Source: Thermithiobacillus plumbiphilus (GTDB lineage Bacteria > Pseudomonadota > Gammaproteobacteria > Acidithiobacillales > Thermithiobacillaceae). Taken from it: DNA of 64,000 bases. Positions 27,299 through 36,396 of the stretch are shown piece after piece. The stretch's first letter is position 1, and every line of letters starts with the position of its first letter. A program made the translations under genes and the position numbers. Under the pieces are notes generated by a model. The model was not told the DNA's origin. It made no database searches and worked only from the letters and a program-made list of their open reading frames with translations. The DNA lies in contig NZ_JBBPCO010000003.1 in the NCBI RefSeq assembly GCF_038070005.1, positions 186,001 through 250,000 of the forward strand. The letters are read 5' to 3'.

Positions 27299-30200
27299 GC
27301 ATCTCCAGCCTCTTCATTCATCGTCCGGTCAGCACCACGGTCCTGACCCTGGCACTGCTGATCTTCGGCTGGTTCAGCTTCAGCGGCCTGCCGGTCAACG
27401 ACCTGCCCAACGTGGACTTCCCCACCATCACGGTCAACGCCAGCCTGCCGGGCGCCAGCCCCGATACCATGGCCACCGCCGTGGCGACGCCGCTGGAGCG
27501 CCAGTTCAGCACCATCGCCGGTATCGACTCGATGAACTCGGTGAGCAGCAGCGGCTCGACCCGCATCACCATCCAGTTCAGCCTCGAACGCGATATCGAC
27601 GCCGCCGCCCAGGACGTGCAGACCGCCATCGCCCAGGCGGCCCGGCGCTTGCCCGACGAGATGACCGACCTGCCGACCCTGCGCAAGGTCAACCCGGCCG
27701 ACGCGCCCATCCTCTACATCGGCCTGACTTCGCCCTATCTGCCGATGCAGGAGCTCGACCAGTACGCCGACACGCGCATCGCCCAGCGCATCTCCACCCT
27801 GCCCGGCGTGGCGCAGGTGCTGGTCTTCGGTGCCCAGAAGTATGCCGTGCGCGTCTATCTCAACCCGCGCGCGCTGGCCAACCACCAGCTCGGACTCGAT
27901 CAGGTCGTCACCGCCATTGGCCAGGGCAATACCCACCAGCCCTCGGGCACCCTGCGCGGCGAAAGCCGCACCTATAACATCGAGGTCGATGGCCAGCTCG
28001 AAGACGCCAAGGCCTTCAACGACATGATCGTGGCCTACACCGGCAGCGCCCCGGTGCGCCTCGATGAGCTGGGGCATACCTTCGACAGCGTCGAGAACGA
28101 CAAGGCCCGCACCTGGCTCAATGGCGATCGCGCCATCGTGCTGGCCATCCAGCGCCAGCCGGGGGCGAACACGGTCGAGGTCGTCGATCACATCCGCGAG
28201 ATCCTGCCCGAGATCGAGCAGCAGTTGCCGGGCGGCGCGCGGCTCACCATCCTCAATGACCGCTCCGAGTTCATCCAGGCCTCCATTCACGAGGTTGAAT
28301 TCACCCTGATCCTCGCGGTGTTTCTCGTCGCCCTGGTGCTGTTTGCCTTCCTGCGCAATCTCTCGGCCGGGATCATTGCCATGCTGGCCCTGCCCGCCTC
28401 GATCTTCGGCACCTTCATCGTCATGGACCTGCTCGGCTACAGTCTCAACAATCTCAGCCTGATGGCCCTGACCCTGGCGGTAGGCTTCGTGGTGGACGAC
28501 GCCATCGTGGTGCTGGAAAACATCGTGCGCCACATGGAGATGGGCCGGACCCGCTGGGAAGCGGCGCTGGAAGGCGCGCGCGAGATCGGTTTCACCGTGA
28601 TCTCGATGACGATCTCGCTGGCTGCCGTGTTCATCCCGATCGTCTTCATGGGCGGCATTCTCGGTCGCCTGTTTCACGAGTTCGCGGTCACCATCGGTGT
28701 GGCCGTGCTGGTGTCGGGCGCGGTGTCCCTGACCCTCACCCCCATGCTCGCCTCGCGCTTTCTCAGCCTGCGCGAGAGCCAGAACCCCCTGACCCGCTTT
28801 CTGGAACGCGGCTTCGAGCGCAGTGCCGAGGGCTATCGCCGCAGCCTCGTCTGGGCCATGAACCACCGCGGCCTGATGCTCACCGTGGCCGGCGGCGTGC
28901 TGCTCTTGAGCGCGGCGCTGTTCGGCGTGGTGCAAAAGGGCTTCATCCCGACCCAGGATACCGGGCTCATTCAGGGCGGCACCCGCTACGCCGAGGGCAT
29001 TGCCTTTGAAGACATGGTCGCCAAACAGCAGCAGATCGCGGGCATCGTGCAGAAAAACCCGAACGTGCAGGCGGTGATGTCGAGTGCCGGCCAAGGTGGC
29101 GGCGGCGTCACCGGCGGCAATATCGGCCGACTCATCATCCGCCTCAAACCCGCCGATCAGCGCGAACTGAGCGCCGACGAGGTCATCCAGCAACTGCGGC
29201 GCGAGACCCGCAAGGTGCAGGGTGTGCAGGTATTTCTGCAGAACCCGCCGGCCATCAACATCGGTGGCATGCAGTCCAACAGCAACTACCAGTACGTGCT
29301 GCAGGGCGCGGAACTGCCCACCCTGCAACAGGCGGCAAGCGCGCTGGAGGAGCGCCTGCGCAGCATCCCCGGCGTGCAGGACGTCAATACCGACCTGGAA
29401 CTGCGCAATCCGCAGATCAACGTCGAGATCCTGCGCGACCGCGCCGCCGCGTTCGGCATCACCCCGGCGCAGATCGAAAGCACGCTCAACAGCGCCTTTG
29501 GTGAACGGCGGGTCAGTTCCATCTACGGCCCCACCGATGAGTATTCGGTGCTGGTCAGCGTCGATCCACGCTATCAGCAGGACCTGAGCGCCCTGGAAGG
29601 CATCTATCTCAAGGGAACGAACGATGCCATGGTGCCGCTGGGCAGCGTGGTCAAGCTCAACCTCGGCGCCGGGCCTCTGTCCATCGCGCACTTCGGCCAG
29701 CTGCCCTCGGTGACGCTCTCCTTCAATCTCGCCCCTGGCGTGGCACTTGGCGATGTCACCCAGCGCATCCAGAGCCTGGCCGCCCAGACCCTGCCGGCCA
29801 ATGTCTCCGGCCAGTTCACCGGCAGTGCCCAGAGCTTCCAGCAGTCCATGCAGGATCTGCCCGTGCTGCTGCTCATCACCGTGCTGGTGATCTATCTGGT
29901 GCTCGCCATCCTCTACGAGCACTTCGGCCACCCGCTGACCATCCTCACCGCCCTGCCCTTGGCCGCCTTCGGCGCACTGCTGATGCTGCTTTTATTCCAT
30001 CAGGAGCTCAACATCTTCAGCTTCGTCGGCATCATCCTGCTGGTGGGCCTGGTCAAGAAAAACGGCATCATCATGGTGGACTTCGCCCTGGAGTTGCAGC
30101 GCGAACGCAAGCTGCCGCCGGCCGAAGCCATCGTCGAGGCCAGCGTGATCCGCTTCCGGCCCATCATGATGACCACCTTCGCCGCCATCCTCGCCACCCT

Positions 30201-30393
30201 GCCCATCGCGCTCGGCTTTGGGGCCGGGGCCGAGGCGCGCCGGCCGCTGGGCATCGCCGTGGTGGGCGGGCTGATCTTCTCGCAGTTGCTGACGCTCTAC
30301 ATCACCCCGGCCTTTTACGTGAGCCTGGAAAACGGCCTGCGCTGGGTGAGGCGGCGCCAGGGGCGGGCGGAGGCGGCGCCGGCGGAATCCTGA
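27295..30393 (+). CDS. RND multidrug efflux transporter, HAE1 family (MdtB/AcrB-like)
   Basis: 1032 residues with 12 predicted membrane helices and two large periplasmic loops. It starts MSISSLFIHRPVSTTVL, as in the MdtBC group. The proton-relay aspartates Asp401-Asp402 lie in VGFVVDDAIVVLENI. Substrates are likely organic compounds (bile salts, drugs, dyes) rather than metals, because the heavy-metal members have a different motif here. A long antisense open frame overlaps it but is a codon-bias artefact. Confidence 0.94.
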   Translation: MSISSLFIHRPVSTTVLTLALLIFGWFSFSGLPVNDLPNVDFPTITVNASLPGASPDTMATAVATPLERQFSTIAGIDSMNSVSSSGSTRITIQFSLERDIDAAAQDVQTAIAQAARRLPDEMTDLPTLRKVNPADAPILYIGLTSPYLPMQELDQYADTRIAQRISTLPGVAQVLVFGAQKYAVRVYLNPRALANHQLGLDQVVTAIGQGNTHQPSGTLRGESRTYNIEVDGQLEDAKAFNDMIVAYTGSAPVRLDELGHTFDSVENDKARTWLNGDRAIVLAIQRQPGANTVEVVDHIREILPEIEQQLPGGARLTILNDRSEFIQASIHEVEFTLILAVFLVALVLFAFLRNLSAGIIAMLALPASIFGTFIVMDLLGYSLNNLSLMALTLAVGFVVDDAIVVLENIVRHMEMGRTRWEAALEGAREIGFTVISMTISLAAVFIPIVFMGGILGRLFHEFAVTIGVAVLVSGAVSLTLTPMLASRFLSLRESQNPLTRFLERGFERSAEGYRRSLVWAMNHRGLMLTVAGGVLLLSAALFGVVQKGFIPTQDTGLIQGGTRYAEGIAFEDMVAKQQQIAGIVQKNPNVQAVMSSAGQGGGGVTGGNIGRLIIRLKPADQRELSADEVIQQLRRETRKVQGVQVFLQNPPAINIGGMQSNSNYQYVLQGAELPTLQQAASALEERLRSIPGVQDVNTDLELRNPQINVEILRDRAAAFGITPAQIESTLNSAFGERRVSSIYGPTDEYSVLVSVDPRYQQDLSALEGIYLKGTNDAMVPLGSVVKLNLGAGPLSIAHFGQLPSVTLSFNLAPGVALGDVTQRIQSLAAQTLPANVSGQFTGSAQSFQQSMQDLPVLLLITVLVIYLVLAILYEHFGHPLTILTALPLAAFGALLMLLLFHQELNIFSFVGIILLVGLVKKNGIIMVDFALELQRERKLPPAEAIVEASVIRFRPIMMTTFAAILATLPIALGFGAGAEARRPLGIAVVGGLIFSQLLTLYITPAFYVSLENGLRWVRRRQGRAEAAPAES

Positions 30394-30399
30394 GGGAAC

Positions 30400-30433
30400 G
30401 GGCGTGATTGCTGCAAAAGCTAGCAATCAGCCC
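30400..30433 (+). terminator. Hairpin after the RND efflux operon
   Basis: A 12-bp stem with one bulged G (arms 30400-30412 and 30422-30433) and a 9-base loop starts seven bases after the pump stop codon. There is no T tract, so termination may be weak or Rho-dependent. Confidence 0.5.
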
Positions 30434-30795
30434 TGAGTCAGATCAGGTCTCATTCATCAACGCGGCTTTTTCCTCGGGCAAGCGTTTGCCGATTTTCTCA
30501 GCCTGCTTACGGCTGGAGTGATCCGGCTTCGTCTGGTGTTCAAGGCCCAGCCTAGTGATCGGTATCATGCCCCAAGAGGAGATCCGTGCGCGGACAGGCG
30601 CCACATGAAGCGCATTTGGGCGTATTGCCGAAACCAGCCGCTTCCCTGAACCCTTAAAATCCTGCTCCGTCGTGCCACGCAGGCCAATCCAGCCCCCTCC
30701 GCCTTCCGTCTCAGTCCGGCGAACTTCGTTCGCCATCCACGGTTAAACCCTGTAGGGCTGGCGCTCGGCTTGGCCCGCTTCTACAGGAGGTCATC
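30434..30795. other. Intergenic region, 362 bp, possible gene remnant
   Basis: A 97-codon leftward frame (30443-30736) fills most of this gap, but it has no recognisable domain and no convincing ribosome binding site. Its composition looks less codon-biased than that of the neighbours, so it may be decayed or transferred DNA. The right end must hold the promoter of the alcohol dehydrogenase gene; AGGAGG lies seven bases before its ATG. Confidence 0.4.
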
Positions 30796-32010
30796 ATGAA
30801 AGCTGTGGTTTTCCACGGTACCGGCGACATCCGGCTCGACAACGTCCCCGAACCGACTTTACAGGACCCCAACGATGCCATCATACGGCTCACGGCAAGC
30901 GCGATCTGTGGCACGGACCTGCACTTCATCCGGGGCACCTTCAGCGGCATCGAACCCGGCACGATCCTCGGCCATGAGGGCGTGGGCGTGATCGAGGAAA
31001 TGGCCAAGGGCGTGCGCAATCTGCGGCGCGGCGACCGGGTGGTCATACCCTCCACGATTGGCTGCGGCTACTGTTCCTACTGCCGGGACGGTTATTACGC
31101 CCAGTGTGATCACGCCAATCCACAGGGCAAGCTGGCCGGCACGGCCTTTTTCGGTGGGCCCAGGGACAGTGGGCCCTTCCAGGGTCTGCAGGCGGAATTC
31201 GCGCGCGTGCCCTATGCCAATGTCGGGCCGGTGCGGATTCCGGACAATGTCAGTGACGAGCAGGCCATCATGCTCTCGGACATCTTTCCCACCGGCTACT
31301 TCGGCGCGGAAATGGCGGAGATCGAGCCGGGCGACACGGTGGCGGTGTTCGGCTGTGGTCCGGTCGGGCAATTTGTCATTGCCAGCGCGAAGCTGATGGG
31401 GGCCGGTCGGATCTTTGCCATCGACGTCATTCCCTCGCGGCTGGACATGGCGCGCATGCAGGGGGCGGAAGTGATCAACTACGATGAGGAGGATCCTGTG
31501 GAAGTGCTGCGCGAGCTGACCGGCGGCATCGGCCCGGATCGGGTGATAGATGCCGTTGGCGTGGACGCCAATCATCCGCACCGGGGTCCAGCAGCGCAAA
31601 AGGCGGCGAAGATGGAGCAGCAGTTCGCGACCGAGCGCGAGGCCATCATTGAGCAAAGCCGGCCCGATGGCGACAACTGGCATCCGGGTGATGCGCCCTC
31701 GCAGGCGCTGGACTGGGCGGTGGAATCCGTCGCCAAGGCTGGCACACTGTCGGTCATCGGCGTCTATCCGCCGGCGCACCGCTTTTTCGAGCTGGGCAAG
31801 GCCATGAACAAGAATCTCACCATCAAGATGGGCAACTGCAACCACCGTAAATATCTGCCGCATCTGATGGAGCTGGTGGCTACCGGCGTGATCGATCCCG
31901 GGAAGATCCTGACCGAGCAGGAACCCTTGAGCAATGCCATCGATGCCTATCGGGCCTTCGATACCCGTCAGCCAGGCTGGATCAAGGTGGAGCTGCAGCC
32001 CGTGCATTGA
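30796..32010 (+). CDS. Zinc-dependent alcohol dehydrogenase, formaldehyde dehydrogenase-like
   Basis: A 404-residue medium-chain dehydrogenase. Catalytic zinc ligands are visible as ICGTDLH and GHEGVG. The structural-zinc region is CGYCSYCRDGYYAQC, with four cysteines. The Rossmann fold starts AVFGCGPVGQFVIASAKLMG, with Asp at the end of strand 2 (FAIDVIPSRL), which indicates NAD(H). An extra loop at about 255-300 (AAKMEQQFATEREAI and after) is typical of the glutathione-independent formaldehyde dehydrogenase-like subgroup. A strong AGGAGG precedes the ATG. It is a single gene, so its substrate stays open. Confidence 0.92.
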   Translation: MKAVVFHGTGDIRLDNVPEPTLQDPNDAIIRLTASAICGTDLHFIRGTFSGIEPGTILGHEGVGVIEEMAKGVRNLRRGDRVVIPSTIGCGYCSYCRDGYYAQCDHANPQGKLAGTAFFGGPRDSGPFQGLQAEFARVPYANVGPVRIPDNVSDEQAIMLSDIFPTGYFGAEMAEIEPGDTVAVFGCGPVGQFVIASAKLMGAGRIFAIDVIPSRLDMARMQGAEVINYDEEDPVEVLRELTGGIGPDRVIDAVGVDANHPHRGPAAQKAAKMEQQFATEREAIIEQSRPDGDNWHPGDAPSQALDWAVESVAKAGTLSVIGVYPPAHRFFELGKAMNKNLTIKMGNCNHRKYLPHLMELVATGVIDPGKILTEQEPLSNAIDAYRAFDTRQPGWIKVELQPVH

Positions 32011-32157
32011 AATGCCCCCCAGGAACTGGCGTGCCTTGCTGGGCCAGCCCAAACCTTGATCTGATAGAGCCCCCTTGCCAACCGGCCTATCATTGGCATG
32101 AGGGTCATATGCCCCAGCACACATCAAGGCCGCAGTTCACCGTCAGGGGGTTTCACC

Positions 32158-32511
32158 TTGCCCGACGAAACACCGATGCCAGCATCGCTGGACGAGGCGA
32201 TAAACGCCGTCCTGCTCGCCGAGCGGAAGGCGCAGGAGGAGCTTGAGCGGTGCCGGCAGGAAGCCCGGCAGCGCCTGGAGACCGCGCGGGCGCGGGCGCA
32301 GCAAATCACTCACAAGGCGGATGCCAGAATCGACAGGATCCGCGCCTGCTGCGCGCAATCGAGCGCATTACAGGTGGAGATGCTGCTGCATGACAACGCG
32401 GATGCCGGTGCGCCGCAGATCCCGGACGCCGAGCTGGAAGGCATCACGGTGGCGGTGGAACGCCTGGCCGCAACCCTGAGCAGCGACACCGCGCCAGCCG
32501 AGTCGGGCTAA
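32158..32511 (+). CDS. V/A-type ATPase subunit G/H (peripheral stalk)
   Basis: A short helical, coiled-coil protein (117 residues with the chosen start) rich in Glu, Arg and Ala, with ERKAQEELERCRQEARQRLE as its core. This is the build of the G/H stalk subunit that pairs with subunit E. Assignment rests on position as first gene of a V/A-ATPase operon as much as on sequence. The start is uncertain: TTG at 32158 has a GGGGG stretch seven bases upstream, while the ATG at 32176 has no ribosome binding site. Confidence 0.7.
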   Translation: MPDETPMPASLDEAINAVLLAERKAQEELERCRQEARQRLETARARAQQITHKADARIDRIRACCAQSSALQVEMLLHDNADAGAPQIPDAELEGITVAVERLAATLSSDTAPAESG

Positions 32512-32515
32512 CACA

Positions 32516-33277
32516 ATGGACCGGATCTCGGCCTTTGCCTACACCCAGGCCCGCTTGCAGGCGCGCCAGGGAATGCGGCCGGATACCGACACCTGGCGTC
32601 GCCTGAGTGCCACCCACGATCTCGCCGCCCTCCTGCGGGAGGCCCGGGAGACGACACTGCGCCCCTGGGTCCTGGCGCTTGAAGCTGGATTCACCGTGCA
32701 CCAGTTGGAAGCGGCCCTGCGCCAGGCATTCCGGCGCCATGTCGCCATGACGGCTTCCTGGCAGCCGCGGGACTGGCGGCCAGCCGTATGCTGGGTGCAG
32801 CATTTGCCCCTGCTGCCGGCCTTGCAGCATCTCCTCTCCGGGAACAACGCTTATCCCTGGATGGCGGACGACCCGGCCCTGAAACCCTACGCGCAAACGG
32901 AGCCGGGCGCTCGCCTGATGCAGCTCCAGCAATCCGGTCTGGCACCCCTGGCCAATGCCTGGCGGGCGGATATCCCCTTGCTGGCCGGCTGGCGCCAGCA
33001 CTGGCGAAGGCTCTGGCCACCCGCGCCCAAGGCGCTTGGCGCGCGGCTCGATGCGCTGGCGGATGCGATCGAGAATCACCTGGCCGCCATGGCGGACAAG
33101 GCGGACGCCGACGGCTGGCATTTGCGGGAGACAATGGAAGCGCAACTTTCCCTGGCATTTCACCATCATATTCAGCAGCCGATGGCGGTTTTCCTGCACC
33201 TTGCCCTCGTTGCCCTGGATCTCGAGCGGCTACGTGCCGCGCTGGTGGAACGCGCGCTCTTCCCCGCCACGGAATAA
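32516..33277 (+). CDS. Probable V/A-type ATPase subunit C-like protein
   Basis: 253 residues, wholly helical, with a start (MDRISAFAYTQARLQARQG) that resembles the first helix of archaeal/bacterial V-ATPase subunit C/AC39, which links the rotor ring to the central stalk. It is shorter than usual (about 320-350) and lacks clear signature motifs, so the call leans on its place between the G/H and I genes and on the absence of another C gene in the operon. It follows the G/H stop by four bases. Confidence 0.6.
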   Translation: MDRISAFAYTQARLQARQGMRPDTDTWRRLSATHDLAALLREARETTLRPWVLALEAGFTVHQLEAALRQAFRRHVAMTASWQPRDWRPAVCWVQHLPLLPALQHLLSGNNAYPWMADDPALKPYAQTEPGARLMQLQQSGLAPLANAWRADIPLLAGWRQHWRRLWPPAPKALGARLDALADAIENHLAAMADKADADGWHLRETMEAQLSLAFHHHIQQPMAVFLHLALVALDLERLRAALVERALFPATE

Positions 33278-33286
33278 GGAGCCCGC

Positions 33287-35119
33287 ATGAGCTTGCGGCC
33301 AGTGCCCGCCAGATGGTTCGAGCTGCTCACCACACGGGAGCAGGTGGCCCATGCCCTGGAAGTCCTGGCTGCAACGGGCGCCATTGAACTCGAATTCTTC
33401 GAGGAGGCGCCAAGGCCTTCGGCAATGGCCGCCGTACAAGATCAACTCGACGAATACCATCGGCTTGCCCAGCGTTATCAGGCCTATTGGCCGCAGGCCG
33501 GGGGCTGGGCCGTCAGCAGGCGCGGCCAGCCGGCCGAACTGCTGGCGCGCGCTCTGGAGCAACTGCGCGCCTGGTGCAATGAGGCAGCCCCGCGCATTCG
33601 GGAGCTGGAAGCGCTGCAAGGCGAGCGAGATACCTTGCAACTTCTGCGGGAGATGCTGCGGGGGCTCGCGCAATCACCGCTGGACCTGAGGCTGCTGGCG
33701 CATTCAGCGCTTGGGGTCCGGTGCTGGGCATTTCCGCTGGATGCCCCTATCCCAGCGATACCCGCCACCCTGATCAGCAGGCAGGTGCAGGGGACCTCTC
33801 ATCAGTTCCTGCTGGTCATCGGGCCGAACCAGGCCCTGGCGGAACTGGAACAGGCACTGAGCGCACAGCAAGCCCGGAATATTTCCCTGCCTGCCTGGAT
33901 TGCCGGGGATGCCAGCACTGCCCTCGCCGCCGTGGAACAGCGCATGCAGATCCTGGCCGCCCGGATCGCCGACCTGAAAAGCGAGCTGGAAGCGCTGGAC
34001 AGCAAGCACCAGCTCGCCCAGGCATTGGGCATCATCGCGCGCGTCGAGTGGTTTCACACCACCATCGGGAGCCTGGCGCAAAGCGAAAACTTTTCCTGGG
34101 TCAGCGGATGGACGAATGATCTCAGTGGCACCCGGCTCGAAGCCGCTCTGCAGTCGGCAAGGATTCCGGCCCTGTTGCGCTTTCCGCCACCGCCTGAAGG
34201 GAAACGGCCACCCATGATTTTCGCGAATCCCTGGTGGGCCAGACCCTTTGAATTGCTGACCAGGCTGCTCGGCACGCCAGGACAGAATGAGGCCGACCCG
34301 ACCCCGATCCTGTCGCTGCTGGCGCCACTCCTCTTTGGCTACATGTTTGGGGACCTGGGGCAAGGCTTTGTGCTGCTGCTGGCAGGCTTTCTGCTCAAAT
34401 CCCGCTGGCCCGCCCTGCGCCTGCTGATTCCGGCGGGCATCTTTTCGATGATTTTCGGCCTGCTCTTCGGGAGCGTCTTCAGCCTTGAAAATCTGATCAA
34501 TCCCCTCTGGCTGCATCCGCTCGAAGCGCCGCTGACCGTGCTGCTGGTACCGCTCATCGGCGGCATCGGCATTCTCGTGCTGGGCATGATTCTCGACGCC
34601 TATCAGGGGCTATGGCGTGGCGACTGGGAGCAGTGGCTATGGCAGGGCGCACCCATGCTGCTGCTGTACCTGGGCATCCTCGCCAGTTTCCTTGAGCCCT
34701 TGGCCGCAGCCCCGGCTTTCATCGGCCTGCTCTGGTATCTCATCGGGGCACTGCAGTCTGGCGGGCGCCTCAAAGGCTTGGCGCTCGCGCTGGGCAGGCT
34801 CGTGGAAAACACCATGCAACTAGTCATCAACACGCTCTCCTTCGCCCGCGTGGGGGCCTTCGCCCTGGCGCACGCGGGGCTTTCCCTGGCCATCGTGTTG
34901 CTGGCGGAGGCAAGCGCTCATCCGCTGGCCCGCTTGCTGGTGCTGATTCTGGGCAACGTCCTGGTCATTGTCCTGGAGGGTGCGGTGGTGTCGGTGCAGA
35001 CCACCCGCCTGATTCTTTTCGAGTTCTTTATTCGCTTCTGGCGTGGGCAGGGGCGCGCATTTCGCCCCATCCTGCCGCCTGACCTAAGGGAAAGAGGCGC
35101 GAGATATGACATCCACTAG
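33287..35119 (+). CDS. V/A-type ATPase subunit I
   Basis: 610 residues, slightly short for the family (about 630-660). The N-terminal 320 residues are soluble with coiled coil (about 210-245), and the C-terminal half holds about eight membrane helices, starting at LLAPLLFGYMFGDLGQGFVLL. This is the a/I stator subunit that forms the ion half-channels against the K ring. The motif FGYMFGDLGQG is highly typical. Its last 14 bases overlap the K gene. Confidence 0.93.
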   Translation: MSLRPVPARWFELLTTREQVAHALEVLAATGAIELEFFEEAPRPSAMAAVQDQLDEYHRLAQRYQAYWPQAGGWAVSRRGQPAELLARALEQLRAWCNEAAPRIRELEALQGERDTLQLLREMLRGLAQSPLDLRLLAHSALGVRCWAFPLDAPIPAIPATLISRQVQGTSHQFLLVIGPNQALAELEQALSAQQARNISLPAWIAGDASTALAAVEQRMQILAARIADLKSELEALDSKHQLAQALGIIARVEWFHTTIGSLAQSENFSWVSGWTNDLSGTRLEAALQSARIPALLRFPPPPEGKRPPMIFANPWWARPFELLTRLLGTPGQNEADPTPILSLLAPLLFGYMFGDLGQGFVLLLAGFLLKSRWPALRLLIPAGIFSMIFGLLFGSVFSLENLINPLWLHPLEAPLTVLLVPLIGGIGILVLGMILDAYQGLWRGDWEQWLWQGAPMLLLYLGILASFLEPLAAAPAFIGLLWYLIGALQSGGRLKGLALALGRLVENTMQLVINTLSFARVGAFALAHAGLSLAIVLLAEASAHPLARLLVLILGNVLVIVLEGAVVSVQTTRLILFEFFIRFWRGQGRAFRPILPPDLRERGARYDIH

Positions 35120-35450
35120 AGCCCTGACCATTGTCATCGTGCTGGCCTTCGCCCTTGCCGCAGTCGCAACTATCCTGCTCTTCTCCATGCCCAGCGCCCA
35201 TGCCCAGGGCCCGGTTCCGGCAAGCCCGGGAAGTAGCGCAACGCACTGGGGCTATCTGGCCGCCGCCCTGGCCACCGGGCTTTCGACCCTGGGTGCGGGC
35301 TATGCGGTCGGCGCGGTCGGCAGTGCGGCGGTCGGCGCCATGGCTGAAAAGCCGGAGCTTCTGGGGCGCCTGCTCATCCTCATCGGCCTGGCGGAGGGCA
35401 TCGCGATCTATGGCCTGATCATCTCCATCCTGATCCTGAATCGCATTTAA
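35106..35450 (+). CDS. V/A-type ATPase proteolipid subunit K
   Basis: 114 residues. An N-terminal hydrophobic leader (about 8-33, ending SAHAQG, perhaps a cleaved signal peptide) precedes a two-helix c-subunit hairpin with Gly/Ala-rich helix 1 (GAGYAVGAVGSAAVGAMAE). Helix 2 carries the ion-binding glutamate in GLAEGIAIYGLI. A single hairpin is the bacterial form. Helix 1 lacks the obvious Gln/Ser pattern of sodium-type rings, so proton coupling seems more likely (inference). Confidence 0.92.
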   Translation: MTSTRALTIVIVLAFALAAVATILLFSMPSAHAQGPVPASPGSSATHWGYLAAALATGLSTLGAGYAVGAVGSAAVGAMAEKPELLGRLLILIGLAEGIAIYGLIISILILNRI

Positions 35451-35465
35451 ACCGAAGGAGGGAGC

Positions 35466-35762
35466 ATGCCCGCGCCAATCTTCATCGGGGATGAAGTCAC
35501 CGCCGCCGGCTACCGGCTGGCCGGCCTGCGCATTCTGCTGCCCGAGCCCTCAGGCGTCGCGCAAGCCCTGCATCAGGCCTGCACGGAGACCGAACTGGTG
35601 CTGATCACCGCCGAATACGCCAGCATGCTGCCGGCCTCTCAGCTCAAGGCCGCGCTCTCCGCCCGCGCGCCCCTGGTACTGGTCATCCCCGATGCACGCC
35701 ACCGCGTGAAGATGCCTGATCTTGTGGTGGGCATGCGGGCGCAACTCGGCATCGGGCTATGA
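35466..35762 (+). CDS. V/A-type ATPase subunit F
   Basis: 98 residues with the F-subunit start FIGDEVTAAGYRLAGLR and the strand LVLITAEYA, followed by LVLVIPDARHR. It is a Rossmann-like subunit attached to the central shaft D. AAGGAGGGAG precedes the ATG. It overlaps the E gene by four bases. Confidence 0.92.
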   Translation: MPAPIFIGDEVTAAGYRLAGLRILLPEPSGVAQALHQACTETELVLITAEYASMLPASQLKAALSARAPLVLVIPDARHRVKMPDLVVGMRAQLGIGL

Positions 35763-36388
35763 ACCAGTCCTCAGATCCGAACGCCCAGGAGCAGGCGCTG
35801 ATCCGCATCCTTGAAGCGAAGCGGGATCAGCGTTGTGAGGCCACCCGCAAACAGGCGGACGAGCAATGCGCGGCCTTGCTCGAACAGGCTTACCGGGACG
35901 CCCGCAAGCGCCTGGGTCTGGCGATCCGGGAGGAACGCGCCCGCGCAAAGCGTCAGATCGAAATGGCCCAGGCCCAGGTGAGGACCGGTCAGCGTCAGCG
36001 CGAGCTGCGCTTGAGCCGCTTGCGGCTGGAGCGTGGCTGGGAACTGCTCCCCAAGGCGCTGGAGCGGCGATGGCAGCAGGATGCGAGCCGTGCGGCCTGG
36101 GTGGAAGCGCTGCTGCGCGAGGCGCTGGCCGTGCTCCCGGCGGGCGAATGGACCATCCATCACGCACCCGCATGGTCCGCCCAGGAGATCAAGGCAGTCG
36201 GGGAACTCGTCGTCCAGCGCATCGGCAAGACCCCGCGATTTCAGGCGGATCAAGGCATAGCGGCAGGCATCCGCATTCGCCTGGATGGTACCTGCGTGGA
36301 CGGCAGCATCCCGGGCCTCCTGGCGAATCGGGCCTGGGTGGAGGCGAGACTGCTCGGGGAGATCAATCGGGCGCTGGATGCACACTGA
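35759..36388 (+). CDS. V/A-type ATPase subunit E (peripheral stalk)
   Basis: 209 residues. The N-terminal half is a long charged helix (RILEAKRDQRCEATRKQADE to about residue 95). The C-terminal half is a globular cap ending DGTCVDGSIPGLLANRAWVE, matching the family's V-DNTL-SRL region in position. It pairs with G/H to tether subunits A/B to the membrane stator. It overlaps the F gene by four bases and ends eight bases before the A gene. Confidence 0.88.
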   Translation: MNQSSDPNAQEQALIRILEAKRDQRCEATRKQADEQCAALLEQAYRDARKRLGLAIREERARAKRQIEMAQAQVRTGQRQRELRLSRLRLERGWELLPKALERRWQQDASRAAWVEALLREALAVLPAGEWTIHHAPAWSAQEIKAVGELVVQRIGKTPRFQADQGIAAGIRIRLDGTCVDGSIPGLLANRAWVEARLLGEINRALDAH

Positions 36389-36396
36389 GGCAAGCG

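Noticed and set aside
27073-29931. A 952-codon open frame antisense to the RND pump
   Set aside because: It mirrors the pump gene in a GC-rich genome where the antisense frame has few stops; the product has His/Gln/Glu-rich low-complexity sequence and no family.
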